From the NCBI GenBank assembly GCA_937921505.1, contig CAKZUB010000044.1, forward strand, positions 81,167 through 145,166: a stretch of DNA of 64,000 nt, in the 5' to 3' direction. The position numbers and the translations under genes were made by a program. The notes beneath the pieces are model-generated. The model was not told where the DNA came from and ran no database searches. It was given only the letters and a program-made list of their open reading frames with translations. Numbering within the stretch: position 1 is the stretch's first letter; the number at the start of each line of letters is the position of its first letter. This document shows positions 54,000-63,710 of the stretch, piece by piece. Origin of the DNA: an uncultured Clostridia bacterium (GTDB taxonomy: Bacteria > Bacillota > Clostridia > Lachnospirales > Cellulosilyticaceae).

Positions 54000-55128
54000 C
54001 TTGTGTGCCTCCTTCAAAAGTCTCTGGATAGTCACCTATTATCTTCCCTGCTAAAGGCAAAATAACGAGGCTATCTTTTTCCCTCTTTAACATACAAAAG
54101 TAACTCATTTTATAAACGACTTCCTTAAATAATTTTTCCTCACTGCTTTCCCTATATTCCTTACTCCAGCCATGAGCTTTCTCAGCAGCTACTTGTTTTA
54201 AAAGCTCTCTAAATGCTGATTCAGATAGGTGAATGGTATCTCCTTGATCTCTTTGAAGTACACCTTCTTTAAGCTGTTTGCAAATATGAGCATTCACATG
54301 CAAGATAACATCACTTATGCCGCTGTTAGTCGGAAATTCATAGCTGACTTTGTCCTTTTCATCTGGAAATACAATCGCTCCATTACGGTGGAGATGAAAG
54401 TGCCAGCCTAGATACCTTTTAAAATCCTCTTCTATAATATTGCGGTAATTTTTGATATAGGCATAATCCTCATCCACTCCCCCTTCGTGATAAACGATAG
54501 GCGAGAGGATCAGTCTGCGATAAACTCTATTTTTTCTAAGCGTTCCTCTGTCACTTGTTAAAAAATTCTCGTATTCTGCTTCTAAGTCATGATAACTTTT
54601 AAACTTCATCACATCCGTTTGGAAATTTCTAACCATATATTTCGAAAGTCCCGTGCTTTCAAAGAGCACTTCTTTGCTCCCATCTTGTGTAAAGCTATCC
54701 TCTTCCCCATCAGTAACACGGATGAGCTTCTCTGAAAGGGCAAACTTAATGACTTTGATGAGCGAACGTCTTGTTTTATATTGGGTCCAGTCTATAGATT
54801 CTCCTATCATATTGGCTGCTATAAATTCTGTTACATGAGAGAGTAAAAATTGGTCTTCTTTATTTTTATCCTCTAAGTAAATAAACAAAATCATGAGAAA
54901 GGCATATTCTTTTTGATCATCAAAGCTTGCAATACCCATCCATTCTTCGGCCTTACCTGGTAGTTTTTCAAGTCTAATAAAATCTCCTCTAATAAGAAGA
55001 TCATACCCAAGCTTTTCTATAATAAAAGGCTTAAAGTTTCTATAGTTGTCTTTGATAAGATAAAAAAGTTCTCTATCTTCTTCCTTTAAAATAAAGTTAT
55101 GTTCAAGCAGTGCTTTTAATTCTTCCAT
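53992..55128 (-). CDS. jetB: Wadjet subunit JetB (TIGR02678/DUF2398)
   Basis: Winged-helix accessory subunit of 378 residues, functionally comparable to MukE. The central part has TSDRGTLRKNRVYRRLIL and the C-terminal segment KMSYFCMLKREKDSLVILPL typical of DUF2398. AAGGAG precedes the ATG. Begins 3 bases after jetA and overlaps jetC. Confidence 0.9.
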   Translation of the reverse strand: MEELKALLEHNFILKEEDRELFYLIKDNYRNFKPFIIEKLGYDLLIRGDFIRLEKLPGKAEEWMGIASFDDQKEYAFLMILFIYLEDKNKEDQFLLSHVTEFIAANMIGESIDWTQYKTRRSLIKVIKFALSEKLIRVTDGEEDSFTQDGSKEVLFESTGLSKYMVRNFQTDVMKFKSYHDLEAEYENFLTSDRGTLRKNRVYRRLILSPIVYHEGGVDEDYAYIKNYRNIIEEDFKRYLGWHFHLHRNGAIVFPDEKDKVSYEFPTNSGISDVILHVNAHICKQLKEGVLQRDQGDTIHLSESAFRELLKQVAAEKAHGWSKEYRESSEEKLFKEVVYKMSYFCMLKREKDSLVILPLAGKIIGDYPETFEGGTQDE

Positions 55129-55131
55129 CTG

Positions 55132-56619
55132 CTACTCCTTTCTCTCAAACTGTATCTTATAGTGAGGCATGGTAAAGATACCGTCTTCAGAGACTACTGT
55201 AATTTTTTCACCCTTTGTGCCCTCTGTTACTTTAAATAGTGCACCGCCTTCGGTTTTGCTCCAGGTTTCTTTGCTATTTCTGCCTTTAGTCAGCCACTTT
55301 AGGAGTAGGTTTCTATCTTTTTGAGTAAGCTTTGGAAGCGTTTTAAAGTCTATTTCACCTTTTGAGATAAACTTCTTGATGCTCTTTTCTTCTTCTATTC
55401 TCTTAGCTAAAATCTCCTGCTTTTTTTGTTCCTTAAGCTTTGTTTTATCTTGTATAGGATTTTTAATAGTCTTTTCTCTATACGCCCTTATTCTTGGTTT
55501 CGTAGCCACACAAGTAGGTGTTTCATCAAAAATACTGCTGCTAATGCTTTCTGTTTCTCTTATTTCATCTATATGCACATGCATGGTCCCAAGGGTCCCA
55601 AAAACAAGTGCTGAGAGTTTGTGCGCTTCTTCAATACTCTGGGAATTCATAAAAAGCTCCCCTATTTTGCGATACTCTTCTTTGCGATTGACATTATTGT
55701 TACGTTTTTCTGCAATCTGTGCTGCAAATCTTGTAATTTTACGAATGATCTCATTTGTATTATCAATGAGTTTGTCTACTAGTGAATCTCTTCCCTCATA
55801 AGTTAGGAACCACTCCTGCATACTTTTAAAACGTCCGAGGTTAATATCCATATACTCTTCATCTCTTATGACAAGCTCAACATTAACGATAGTTTTTTCG
55901 TAATTTAACGCTTTGTTAAGTAATTCATAAATAGCTTCTTTTGAAAGCAGGCTAAAACTGTCTTTTATAGAAAGCGTCGTCATCTGAAGCTCTTTGATAA
56001 AATCTCTCAGATAGCCTACAAACGCTTCTTTGAAAATCAAAAATTCTGTGGTTTTCATCATTTCTTCTGTTTTAGGCGAATAGAATCGACCTATATAATC
56101 TTGATAATTTTGATTGAGATCCCTAAAAGCACTATTTAGACTCTTCCACCATTCATAGACCTTTTTATCCTCCGCATAGATGACTTGCTGATGTTGCTCT
56201 AAAAGAGCATGGAACTTCTCTACAAGAGCCGGCTCTAGTGTAGCTGTATTTTCTACCGTCATATTTTCAAGCCCAATCAGCATACGTTCTATTTCGATCG
56301 TATAAGGGGCTAGCTGATAGCGAAACTCTCTATTTTTAAACTCTTCTACAGTCTTTACCTTGGTAGTATCTGCAATAGCTGTAATGTTACCCCAGCTTGT
56401 GAGCTGCTCTAAGTCTAACTTAAGCTGCTCCTCTTTATAACTCTCAAAGTCTTCGTAAACTTTAAGAAGCTCATAGATCTCTTCCTTAAAAAGCCAATAC
56501 TTCATCTTGTCATACTGACGGTACATATGTCTTATGATACTGCGGTAGCGCCACGTATTTTCAGTGGCCAAATACTTGACTTCTTCGATTGCTTTGGTTT
56601 GCTTTCTATCTAATCTCAT
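55132..56619 (-). CDS. jetA: Wadjet subunit JetA (TIGR02677/DUF2397)
   Basis: MukF-like kleisin subunit of 495 residues that bridges the SMC heads. Family marks: KYLATENTWRYRSIIRHMY at the N-terminus, LEQLTSWGNITAIADT (winged-helix) near residue 75, and helical regions to the end. First gene of the operon. TAGGAG precedes the ATG. The 250 bases upstream, shared with the divergent TrmB gene, hold candidate promoters (GATAAT near 56690 on the minus strand) without a clear -35. Confidence 0.9.
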   Translation of the reverse strand: MRLDRKQTKAIEEVKYLATENTWRYRSIIRHMYRQYDKMKYWLFKEEIYELLKVYEDFESYKEEQLKLDLEQLTSWGNITAIADTTKVKTVEEFKNREFRYQLAPYTIEIERMLIGLENMTVENTATLEPALVEKFHALLEQHQQVIYAEDKKVYEWWKSLNSAFRDLNQNYQDYIGRFYSPKTEEMMKTTEFLIFKEAFVGYLRDFIKELQMTTLSIKDSFSLLSKEAIYELLNKALNYEKTIVNVELVIRDEEYMDINLGRFKSMQEWFLTYEGRDSLVDKLIDNTNEIIRKITRFAAQIAEKRNNNVNRKEEYRKIGELFMNSQSIEEAHKLSALVFGTLGTMHVHIDEIRETESISSSIFDETPTCVATKPRIRAYREKTIKNPIQDKTKLKEQKKQEILAKRIEEEKSIKKFISKGEIDFKTLPKLTQKDRNLLLKWLTKGRNSKETWSKTEGGALFKVTEGTKGEKITVVSEDGIFTMPHYKIQFERKE

Positions 56620-56795
56620 GGAAACTCCTATTTCATTTTAATAAGTATTTGTTACATTCATGCTCTATATGTTAGGTCTATATTATCATAGTATTGACAG
56701 TTTTTTAAGGTTTTGTTTTACTCTATATGACATTATTTTTATAAGTGCTTTTATCTAGGAAGTAGTTTGAGATTAGTGTGATACAAAAATCTTTG

Positions 56796-56851
56796 TTGAC
56801 AAATGTACTTTTAGATTATACAATGTTTTTAGTAGTACACGAGAGACTACT
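56796..56851 (+). promoter_or_regulatory. Promoter and palindromic operator of the TrmB operon
   Basis: TTGACA (56796-56801), exactly 17 bases, TACAAT (56819-56824): a near-consensus promoter. At the expected transcription start an inverted repeat AGTAGT (56831-56836) / ACTACT (56846-56851) suggests repressor binding, perhaps by the TrmB-type protein itself. The ribosome site AAAGGAGAG follows. Confidence 0.75.
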
Positions 56852-56871
56852 TCGTTCAAAGGAGAGTAAAA

Positions 56872-57669
56872 ATGGAAGATTTACTGCAAGCTCTATGCAA
56901 ACTTGATTTTACAAAGACAGAGGCGGATATTTACATAACATTAGTCAAGCATAAGCAATTAAGCGGCTATAAAATTGCAAAGCTGATTAACTTATCGCGT
57001 TCTTCAGTCTATAAAGCACTCGATAACTTATATCAAAAAGGTCATATTTATTTGCTCCCAAAAGAAGCCAATGAGTATGTGGCAAAAAGACCAGAAATAT
57101 TGATGGAAGAATTAAAAAGTGACTATGTAGCAACAGCTGATATTTTAAAAGAGAAATTATCACAGTTTGATGAAAAGCCATCTGAAAGAAGTTTTTTTAA
57201 TATTGAAGGCTATGACAATATTATTACAAAAACAAAAGAGCTTCTATTAGAGGCAAAGACTGAAATCTATATGAATACCACTATAGATCTGCAGCTATTT
57301 AAAAGTGAAATTGAAATGATTCACGCAAGGGGCGTACGAATTATTGTCTTTTCTTTTTCTGCTCTAAACCATGAAAATCTTCCTATCGAACTTTATAGTT
57401 CAGCAGAAACAGAGCATGTTTGCCATTCAAGCCGTTTGATGTTAGTGGTAGATTATACAAAAACGCTCATAGCAAGCAACATGAGACATTCGGATTATAT
57501 AGGAACCTTTACAGAAAATCATCTACTTTCTTCCATTGTATCTGAACATATTCATCATGATATCTATCTGCACAAACTCAAAAACAAATACGAAAAATCA
57601 CTTTTGGATAAAGATATTCTCCTTTGCACCTTAATGGAAGAATATAAGGATCATGATATACCGTTATAA
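56872..57669 (+). CDS. TrmB-family transcriptional regulator
   Basis: DNA-binding regulator of 265 residues. The N-terminal winged helix (FTKTEADIYITLVKH, LSRSSVYKALDNLYQKGHI) is typical of TrmB; the remainder (from about residue 105) resembles the phospholipase-D-like sugar-binding region of the family (NIEGYDNIITKTKELLLEAKTE). TrmB proteins sense sugars and repress transport or metabolism genes. It leads a group with VOC and ThuA-like genes, with short gaps. Confidence 0.9.
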   Translation: MEDLLQALCKLDFTKTEADIYITLVKHKQLSGYKIAKLINLSRSSVYKALDNLYQKGHIYLLPKEANEYVAKRPEILMEELKSDYVATADILKEKLSQFDEKPSERSFFNIEGYDNIITKTKELLLEAKTEIYMNTTIDLQLFKSEIEMIHARGVRIIVFSFSALNHENLPIELYSSAETEHVCHSSRLMLVVDYTKTLIASNMRHSDYIGTFTENHLLSSIVSEHIHHDIYLHKLKNKYEKSLLDKDILLCTLMEEYKDHDIPL

Positions 57670-57732
57670 TATATTAATAACATACCAAAGCTGTACAACT
57701 TAACCACAGACTAACTTTTAGGAGGAGTAAAA

Positions 57733-58122
57733 ATGAAGATTGAACACATTGCAATTTGGGTAACAAATTTAGAGGACATGAAAGCATTTTATTGTAAGTA
57801 CTTTGGCGGAAATGCTGGTGAGAAATATACCAATTCAGAAGTAGCCTTTCATTCTTATTTTCTTTCATTTAATACAGGCGCTAGGCTAGAATTAATGGAG
57901 ATGCCTGGTATATTACAAAATACCAACACAGCAACCGACCAAAGTATGGGGTATATACACCTTGCTTTTTCTGTTGGCAGCAAAGAAGCTGTAGATACAT
58001 TAACCTCTTTACTAGCAGACGATGGCTATATAGTTGTAAGTCGTGCTCATGTAACTGGAGATGGGTATTATGAAAGCTGTGTGCTAGACCCAGAAGGTAA
58101 CCGTATAGAAATCACACTATAA
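57733..58122 (+). CDS. VOC-superfamily (glyoxalase-like) protein
   Basis: A 129-residue metal-binding betaalphabetabetabeta protein. It begins MKIEHIAIWVTNLEDMKAFY with His5 as first ligand, and ends with ESCVLDPEGNRIEI with the last Glu ligand; LELMEMP and GYIHLAF supply the middle ones. The pattern fits the glyoxalase I/dioxygenase superfamily; the substrate is not deducible. AGGAGGA precedes the ATG. Confidence 0.88.
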   Translation: MKIEHIAIWVTNLEDMKAFYCKYFGGNAGEKYTNSEVAFHSYFLSFNTGARLELMEMPGILQNTNTATDQSMGYIHLAFSVGSKEAVDTLTSLLADDGYIVVSRAHVTGDGYYESCVLDPEGNRIEITL

Positions 58123-58167
58123 TACAACGCTAGTAAAGATACATAAGCATTAGAAGGGAGAAAAGTA

Positions 58168-58821
58168 ATGCAGAAAAAAGCACTTATCATGCAAGGTGGC
58201 TGGGAAGGTCACAGGCCTAAAGAGATCGCTGCTCTATTTAAGCGCATGATGGAAGAATGCGACTTTGATGTAGAAGTTTCAGATACCTTAAAAGTTCTTG
58301 AAGATAGTCATAAATTACAAGGTCTAGATCTCATTATACCCGTTTGGACAGCTGGGAAAATTTCTCATGAACAAATACACCCGCTATTAGACGCCGTAGC
58401 AAATGGTTTAGGCTTAGCCGGCATACACGGCATGGCAGATGGATTTAGAGAATGCATTGAATGGCAATTTCTCACAGGTGGTCAGTTTGTCTCTCATCCC
58501 GGAGATGATCATGTAGAGTATAAAGTGCATATAAAACAAGAATCTAATCCTATTGTAGATGGTATCGAGGACTTTACTATCAAAAGCGAACAGTATTATA
58601 TGCATATAGATCCTGCAGTGACTGTACTGGCAACTACTCGTTTTCCAGTAGCAAACGGTTTTCACACTACAAATGGCACTGTAGATATGCCGGTAGCTTG
58701 GACAAAACAATGGGGCAAAGGTCGTGTGTTTTATTGTTCTCTAGGACATACTGAAACCATTGTAGAAACAGACCCCGTAAAGACAATAATAAGGCGTGGT
58801 TTTGTCTGGGCATCTCGCTAA
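58168..58821 (+). CDS. ThuA-like domain protein
   Basis: A 217-residue class I glutamine amidotransferase-like (ThuA, trehalose utilisation) protein without the catalytic triad of true amidotransferases. Segments MQGGWEGHRP, GLAGIHGMADGF, QFLTGGQFVSHPG and GRVFYCSLGHT are characteristic. Proteins of this family are often in oxidative disaccharide (3-keto sugar) degradation. GAAGGGAG precedes the ATG. It is last in the TrmB group. Confidence 0.88.
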   Translation: MQKKALIMQGGWEGHRPKEIAALFKRMMEECDFDVEVSDTLKVLEDSHKLQGLDLIIPVWTAGKISHEQIHPLLDAVANGLGLAGIHGMADGFRECIEWQFLTGGQFVSHPGDDHVEYKVHIKQESNPIVDGIEDFTIKSEQYYMHIDPAVTVLATTRFPVANGFHTTNGTVDMPVAWTKQWGKGRVFYCSLGHTETIVETDPVKTIIRRGFVWASR

Positions 58822-58850
58822 TCTGTTATGTTGTACTCTATTAACAATAG

Positions 58851-58891
58851 AACAAGAGGTACATTCCTTAATAGGAAATGTACCTCTTGTT
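58851..58891. terminator. Strong bidirectional terminator
   Basis: AACAAGAGGTACATT (58851-58865) and AATGTACCTCTTGTT (58877-58891) are perfect 15-base reverse complements, followed by TTTTTT on the plus strand. It serves the ThuA-like gene and the convergent amylase gene. Confidence 0.92.
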
Positions 58892-58893
58892 TT

Positions 58894-61800
58894 TTAGAAT
58901 TGTCCTGCTTTACCTAGTAATGTAATAATCATCTTCGCTGTTTCAGCTCTTGTTACGCCTTTTTTAGGACTAAAGTTGTTATTACCTGTGCCGCCAATAA
59001 TCTCTAATGCTTGTGCTGCTTTAATACCTTCTACTGCCCATTGTGGCACCTGTGCCATATCATTGAATGGTGCTTTATAATTTTTTTCAATATCACTTAT
59101 TTTTTCTTTCGTTAAATATAAATATGCATTTGTTATAAGCGTTGCGATTTCTTGCCTTGTTACTTGCTTAGTTGGTTTAAAGGTTCCATCTGAATACCCG
59201 TTCATTAAACCCTTTTCATTAAGCGCTGTAATATAACCGCTATAGATATCTTCGCCTATAATATCTTTGAATTTCCCTTTGTTGCTTGTTGGATCAATAC
59301 CTATTGCTTTACTTAATAGTACTGCAAACTGTGCTCTTGTAACGACACCACTTGGATTAAACGTTTTATCCGTTGCACCTGTTGTGATGTGTCTTGCTAC
59401 AAGCACTTCTATATCGCTCTTAGCCCAAGCTACTTTGCCAAGATCTTCAAAGGTTTTGTTGTATTCCATAACAACATAGTTACTAAAGTGAGGTGTCTTA
59501 AAGGTAATAGTCCCATTCTCTATTTTACCTCCCATAAATTTCAAATCACCATTAGGCTGTACATAGTATACACCCACTTTTCTCTTATCCTTTATAAGAT
59601 TTAGTTTGCTTGAATCTAAAGGCAATGTTACGCTTATAGGTTCGTTAAATTCACGAATTCCAGTTGAATCGCCATCTTTATTTGTTGCTTGAATTTCTAA
59701 GTTAAAGACTTTACTTAGAGCATTCATATTTGAATCTGTATCTGCTTTAACGCCAGATGCTTCTGTTTGTTTAAAAGAAATTGTTCCCCCATCTGCTAAT
59801 GCTCCAGCTGGTATTGCATTTGCATTAAACACTATTGTTATGCCATTTATAGCAATCTTAAGATCAAGTCCTTTTTCTTGTAACATTTTGAACTGTTCTG
59901 TTGATACTGCCACACCGCTTTTTCCTGCTTCTGGTTTTAAAACTAAAGTATTGTCTTTACTATCTGCTATTAGTTTATCCATGTCAGCTTTACTTAACAA
60001 ACTAACTCCTGGTACTACATTTTCTTTTGCAGGCTCAGTAACTACTGGGGCCGCTCCGCCGCCGCCAGTTGAACCGCTTGAAGACGGACTGCTTACTTGC
60101 TTAAGCGTTAGTATCATTGTTCCGCCATCTTTTGGTTCTGGCAATGTAAGTGTTACTAAGTTACCTGCTGCAACAGCGTACTCTTTGCCAGTATACTCAT
60201 CAATTACTTTATTACCCGCCACAAAAGGTACATTTAAGATAATTTCTTTACTTACGCCATTATTAATAACAACTACTACTTTACTATTTGCATAAGCTCT
60301 TTCAAAAGCAAGGTAGTTATCAGTATCGCCTCCAGCTATTTTAGTTCTTGAGCCTTTAGCAAATACTTGTGAATACCTAGCTCTAAGGTTAATCATCTTT
60401 TTATAATGGGTTAGCATATCGTTAGTATCGTTTGCTGATTCCCAATCCATATTGTATCTGTTATCATAGTAAGGCCAATTGTTTGCTCCGCTTTGACCTA
60501 TTTCTTCTCCATAATAAACGACTGGCTGACCTTTTGCTGTCATTTGAATGCTTGCCGCTAATTTCATTAAAGCTTCTGGGTCTGCTTTTCCTGCTTGCTC
60601 TAATGACCATAAGAAACCATTTTCATCATGGCTGCTTAGGAAGTTACCATAAGTGTAGGCACTATTTAATTTGTTATTAATCTCATCAAGTTTAGTATCT
60701 GCAGTGTTAATATTACCATTTATAAAGTCTCTTGCAATTTGCTTAAAGTCAAAGTTAATGGCTGAATCTGCCGTACCACTATTTAAGAATCTATCTACAT
60801 CTGGCGCAGATAGCCATGCCTCAACAATGTATTTAAAGTTTGGTTTCACTTTTGTAAGTTCATTTTTCAAACTCATAAGTGTCGCTGGCTCTACGTGTTT
60901 TGCAGTATCGATACGGAAGTAATCAATTGTATTACCCGCTGCTGTTTTGCCAAGCTTATCCACCCAGTTCACTTGCCAATCAACAATTTTTTTCCTTACA
61001 ACTGGATCTTCAGTAATAAAGTCTGGCAGATTAGCAAGCTCTCCAAGAACTGAATCTGTTCCTCCAGCCCTTAACATGCCATCAAATCTGTCTTGGTCTG
61101 TTTCTGTTGGGAAGTTTTGTATATCTCCAGTTGCACCTAATGAACTAGGTGTATCTGTTTGTTTTAATCCATAACCACTATGATTAACAACAATGTCAAC
61201 CATGATTTTCATACCTTTATTATGTGCTCCATCAATAAGTGCATGGAAATCTGCTAGTGTGCCTAGGTGTGGATTTAATCTTTCAAAATCTTTTGCCCAG
61301 TAGCCATGGTATCCATAATAAGACACATCATTACCTACCTCATTTGGTCTGTTAACATAGGCATTTTCATAGCTTAGTACATTCATAGCGATATTATCTA
61401 CTACAGGTGTAATCCATATGGTATTAACACCAAGGCTTTTAAGGTAGTCTAGTTTAGCTGTAACCCCTTTAAGGTCTCCACCTTGATAAGTTCCCCTGTC
61501 TTCTTTTTTGTAATTATTTCCATAGGGATCATCATTTGATGTATCTCCATTATTAAATCTATCTGTTAGCATGAAATAAATAATCGCTTCATCCCAGTCA
61601 AAATGATCTCTATCTGCTGCTGTTTTAGCTCTTACTTCAACCGTTGCTAAACCTCCATAAACATTTGAAGAATCATCTGTTAAACTAATAGGTATTTGTT
61701 TAACCCCAGCTGGGATGGTATCTGGCACCGCTATTGTGATAGCTTTTAAATCTTTATCTATCTCTACATTAGATTTTCCGCCAAGAGCAGTTAAATCCGC

Positions 61801-63576
61801 TGTAATACTTTTTATACTTATTTCTTTTCCTAAGTCTTCTCCTACACCTGCTGCACTTATTTCAAGCACTGCATTTTGTGCGTAACTTATAGTACTTGGT
61901 GCCACTGTACCACTTACTGCAATATTCATTTTTTTGTATTCAATAACCGATTTGCCATCTTCTTTAACTTTATTAAGTCTATCAAGAACAGTTATTGTTA
62001 CATCGTCTTTATCTGTTACACTGTAGTTATAATAGTATTTGCCTGGTGCTAACCCGCTATATGTATATTCATAGAGTTCATTAGCAGCATTATAAGTCAT
62101 ATCATATTCTTGACCATTGATAGTGACTTTTACACCTTTTAGCGTATGCATCTTGGAAACTTTAAATAATGTATCATCTCTGTAGTAGAACTTAATAGTT
62201 CCATCTGCTGGATTTATTTTAGGTGCACTCGTTGGTGCTACAGTGACTGTAGGATTCACTCCATAAGTAACTTTCGCTTTAGTAATCACCTGATTTGCAG
62301 GAGTTATTATTGCTCTGTCTACATCAATATCTACTACGCAAGTATCCCAATTTGTACCTTTTCTTACCTTATAACCTAATGACTCTGAAGCTGGTCCCAT
62401 TTCGATGTAAGCAATAGCTTTACCGTCTTTAAACTCAGTAAAATCTATTTGACCATTTGTTGCACCTGTTCCCCATACCCATATGTTACATCTATCATCA
62501 CCTGTACCATAATCGCCATCTGGTCTTGTATACTCAAATACAACATATCTTGTAGGAAGTGGTTCTAGGTCTTCTGCTGTTGGATAAGTATAAAACACTG
62601 TAGGATTTCCTTGAACCATCCAAACTTCTACTGCTGTTTGACCTACAGGGACTGTAATAACACCTTCTGCTTCCTGTGCTACCCACTCATTTCCCGCTTC
62701 GCTCTTACGTGTTATAAAATTAATAGTATTGCTCGAGAATTTATATTGTGCTTGTATGTAATTGTCTGTTTGAAGACCTTTATTAAATCCAAAAGATGTA
62801 CTTGTCGCACCTATATTCCACATCCACATATTCCAGTTATCATAATCTCCAGCCTTACGAAGATAATTAATGGTGTATGTATAAACCTGCGCTACTACGT
62901 CCACATTTATAAGTGTTTCAATGCCACCCGCAGATACTTTAACTGGAACTTGAGTACCAGCCGCGACCTCTGAAGTAACTTGTAATGTACGACCTAATAG
63001 TGTAACACCTGTTATACTTGACTCTAATGTATACGCCGCTGCTGCCTGCGATGCCCCCGCTCCACTATATACCGTAACTTGCTCTGGAAGAACCATCTCT
63101 GAACCTTGCTGCACATCTTCATAGAAAGGCATGACTATGCCTGGTACTACAACCACGCTATTAGGATCACCACCAGCCGTTTTATCAGGATTAGCTGGAT
63201 CTACTTTCCAGTCGCTATTTACAACGAACTTATATTGGCTCACCCCATAAGGCAAGTTTAAAGTAATGGACCAAATACCATTAGCTTCTTGAGTCATATA
63301 ATCTGTACTATTATTCCAATCATTAAATGATCCTGCAACGCTTACCTTATCCGTTGGTGCTGTTAGACCTTCTTGATAGTATGCAAAAGTTACCTGCTTC
63401 CCATCGACTTGTGGGCTTATAATTGAGTCTGTAGTCATAGCACTTGCGCTTACAATTGATCCACTTAACAAACTCGCTTGCACATTCTCTGAACCTGCAA
63501 TTAAGTTTTGGCATATACCCAGTACCATAGCAACTGTTAATAGCCAAGCAACTACTTTCTTTCTTTTTAAATTCAT
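58894..63576 (-). CDS. SLH-anchored multidomain GH13 amylase/pullulanase-like enzyme
   Basis: Secreted enzyme of 1,560 residues. Order: signal peptide (VVAWLLTVAMVLG); glycogen-binding CBM48/20-like domain (about 55-150); two CBM41-like starch-binding modules (about 230-332 and 342-450); an X25-like module; two Ig-like segments; GH13 catalytic barrel (about 660-1100) with nucleophile Asp890 in DYFRIDTAKH, acid/base Glu919 in YIVEAW and Asp984 in SSHDENG; a Ser/Gly linker; an unassigned beta domain; three SLH repeats (from about 1370) that bind secondary cell-wall polymers. CBM41 favours starch or pullulan as substrate. Start at 63576 has AGAGGG upstream; an in-frame ATG at 63636 has none. Likely tethers starch digestion to the cell surface. 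Confidence 0.93.
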   Translation of the reverse strand: MNLKRKKVVAWLLTVAMVLGICQNLIAGSENVQASLLSGSIVSASAMTTDSIISPQVDGKQVTFAYYQEGLTAPTDKVSVAGSFNDWNNSTDYMTQEANGIWSITLNLPYGVSQYKFVVNSDWKVDPANPDKTAGGDPNSVVVVPGIVMPFYEDVQQGSEMVLPEQVTVYSGAGASQAAAAYTLESSITGVTLLGRTLQVTSEVAAGTQVPVKVSAGGIETLINVDVVAQVYTYTINYLRKAGDYDNWNMWMWNIGATSTSFGFNKGLQTDNYIQAQYKFSSNTINFITRKSEAGNEWVAQEAEGVITVPVGQTAVEVWMVQGNPTVFYTYPTAEDLEPLPTRYVVFEYTRPDGDYGTGDDRCNIWVWGTGATNGQIDFTEFKDGKAIAYIEMGPASESLGYKVRKGTNWDTCVVDIDVDRAIITPANQVITKAKVTYGVNPTVTVAPTSAPKINPADGTIKFYYRDDTLFKVSKMHTLKGVKVTINGQEYDMTYNAANELYEYTYSGLAPGKYYYNYSVTDKDDVTITVLDRLNKVKEDGKSVIEYKKMNIAVSGTVAPSTISYAQNAVLEISAAGVGEDLGKEISIKSITADLTALGGKSNVEIDKDLKAITIAVPDTIPAGVKQIPISLTDDSSNVYGGLATVEVRAKTAADRDHFDWDEAIIYFMLTDRFNNGDTSNDDPYGNNYKKEDRGTYQGGDLKGVTAKLDYLKSLGVNTIWITPVVDNIAMNVLSYENAYVNRPNEVGNDVSYYGYHGYWAKDFERLNPHLGTLADFHALIDGAHNKGMKIMVDIVVNHSGYGLKQTDTPSSLGATGDIQNFPTETDQDRFDGMLRAGGTDSVLGELANLPDFITEDPVVRKKIVDWQVNWVDKLGKTAAGNTIDYFRIDTAKHVEPATLMSLKNELTKVKPNFKYIVEAWLSAPDVDRFLNSGTADSAINFDFKQIARDFINGNINTADTKLDEINNKLNSAYTYGNFLSSHDENGFLWSLEQAGKADPEALMKLAASIQMTAKGQPVVYYGEEIGQSGANNWPYYDNRYNMDWESANDTNDMLTHYKKMINLRARYSQVFAKGSRTKIAGGDTDNYLAFERAYANSKVVVVINNGVSKEIILNVPFVAGNKVIDEYTGKEYAVAAGNLVTLTLPEPKDGGTMILTLKQVSSPSSSGSTGGGGAAPVVTEPAKENVVPGVSLLSKADMDKLIADSKDNTLVLKPEAGKSGVAVSTEQFKMLQEKGLDLKIAINGITIVFNANAIPAGALADGGTISFKQTEASGVKADTDSNMNALSKVFNLEIQATNKDGDSTGIREFNEPISVTLPLDSSKLNLIKDKRKVGVYYVQPNGDLKFMGGKIENGTITFKTPHFSNYVVMEYNKTFEDLGKVAWAKSDIEVLVARHITTGATDKTFNPSGVVTRAQFAVLLSKAIGIDPTSNKGKFKDIIGEDIYSGYITALNEKGLMNGYSDGTFKPTKQVTRQEIATLITNAYLYLTKEKISDIEKNYKAPFNDMAQVPQWAVEGIKAAQALEIIGGTGNNNFSPKKGVTRAETAKMIITLLGKAGQF

Positions 63577-63680
63577 CCTATCCCTCTTTCCTTTGTTTAA
63601 TAATTTATATTTATATACCTTTATGCGTATAGTCATAAGTGCATATAGATATCCTTAATACATTACCCAAACCCCCAAAA

Positions 63681-63710
63681 AACGATACCGGTAACGATTC
63701 CGAAAACGAG
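63681..63710 (-). promoter_or_regulatory. Three-copy AACGA repeat with ACCGGT centre
   Basis: AACGAT, AACGAT and AACGAG occur at 63681, 63693 and 63705, a strict 12-bp period, with ACCGGT between the first two copies. LacI-family operators often have such a CG centre with A/T flanks. It lies just upstream of the likely -35 of the amylase gene. Confidence 0.5.

Noticed and set aside
53999..54035. Upstream start for JetC, 44 bases inside jetB
   Set aside because: GAAGGAGG sits 8 bases before the ATG at 53999, giving the normal stop/start overlap.
48656..56619. Chromosomal MukBEF or MksBEF condensin
   Set aside because: The presence of a Toprim nuclease subunit and the DUF2397/DUF2398-like partners fits Wadjet and not a housekeeping condensin.
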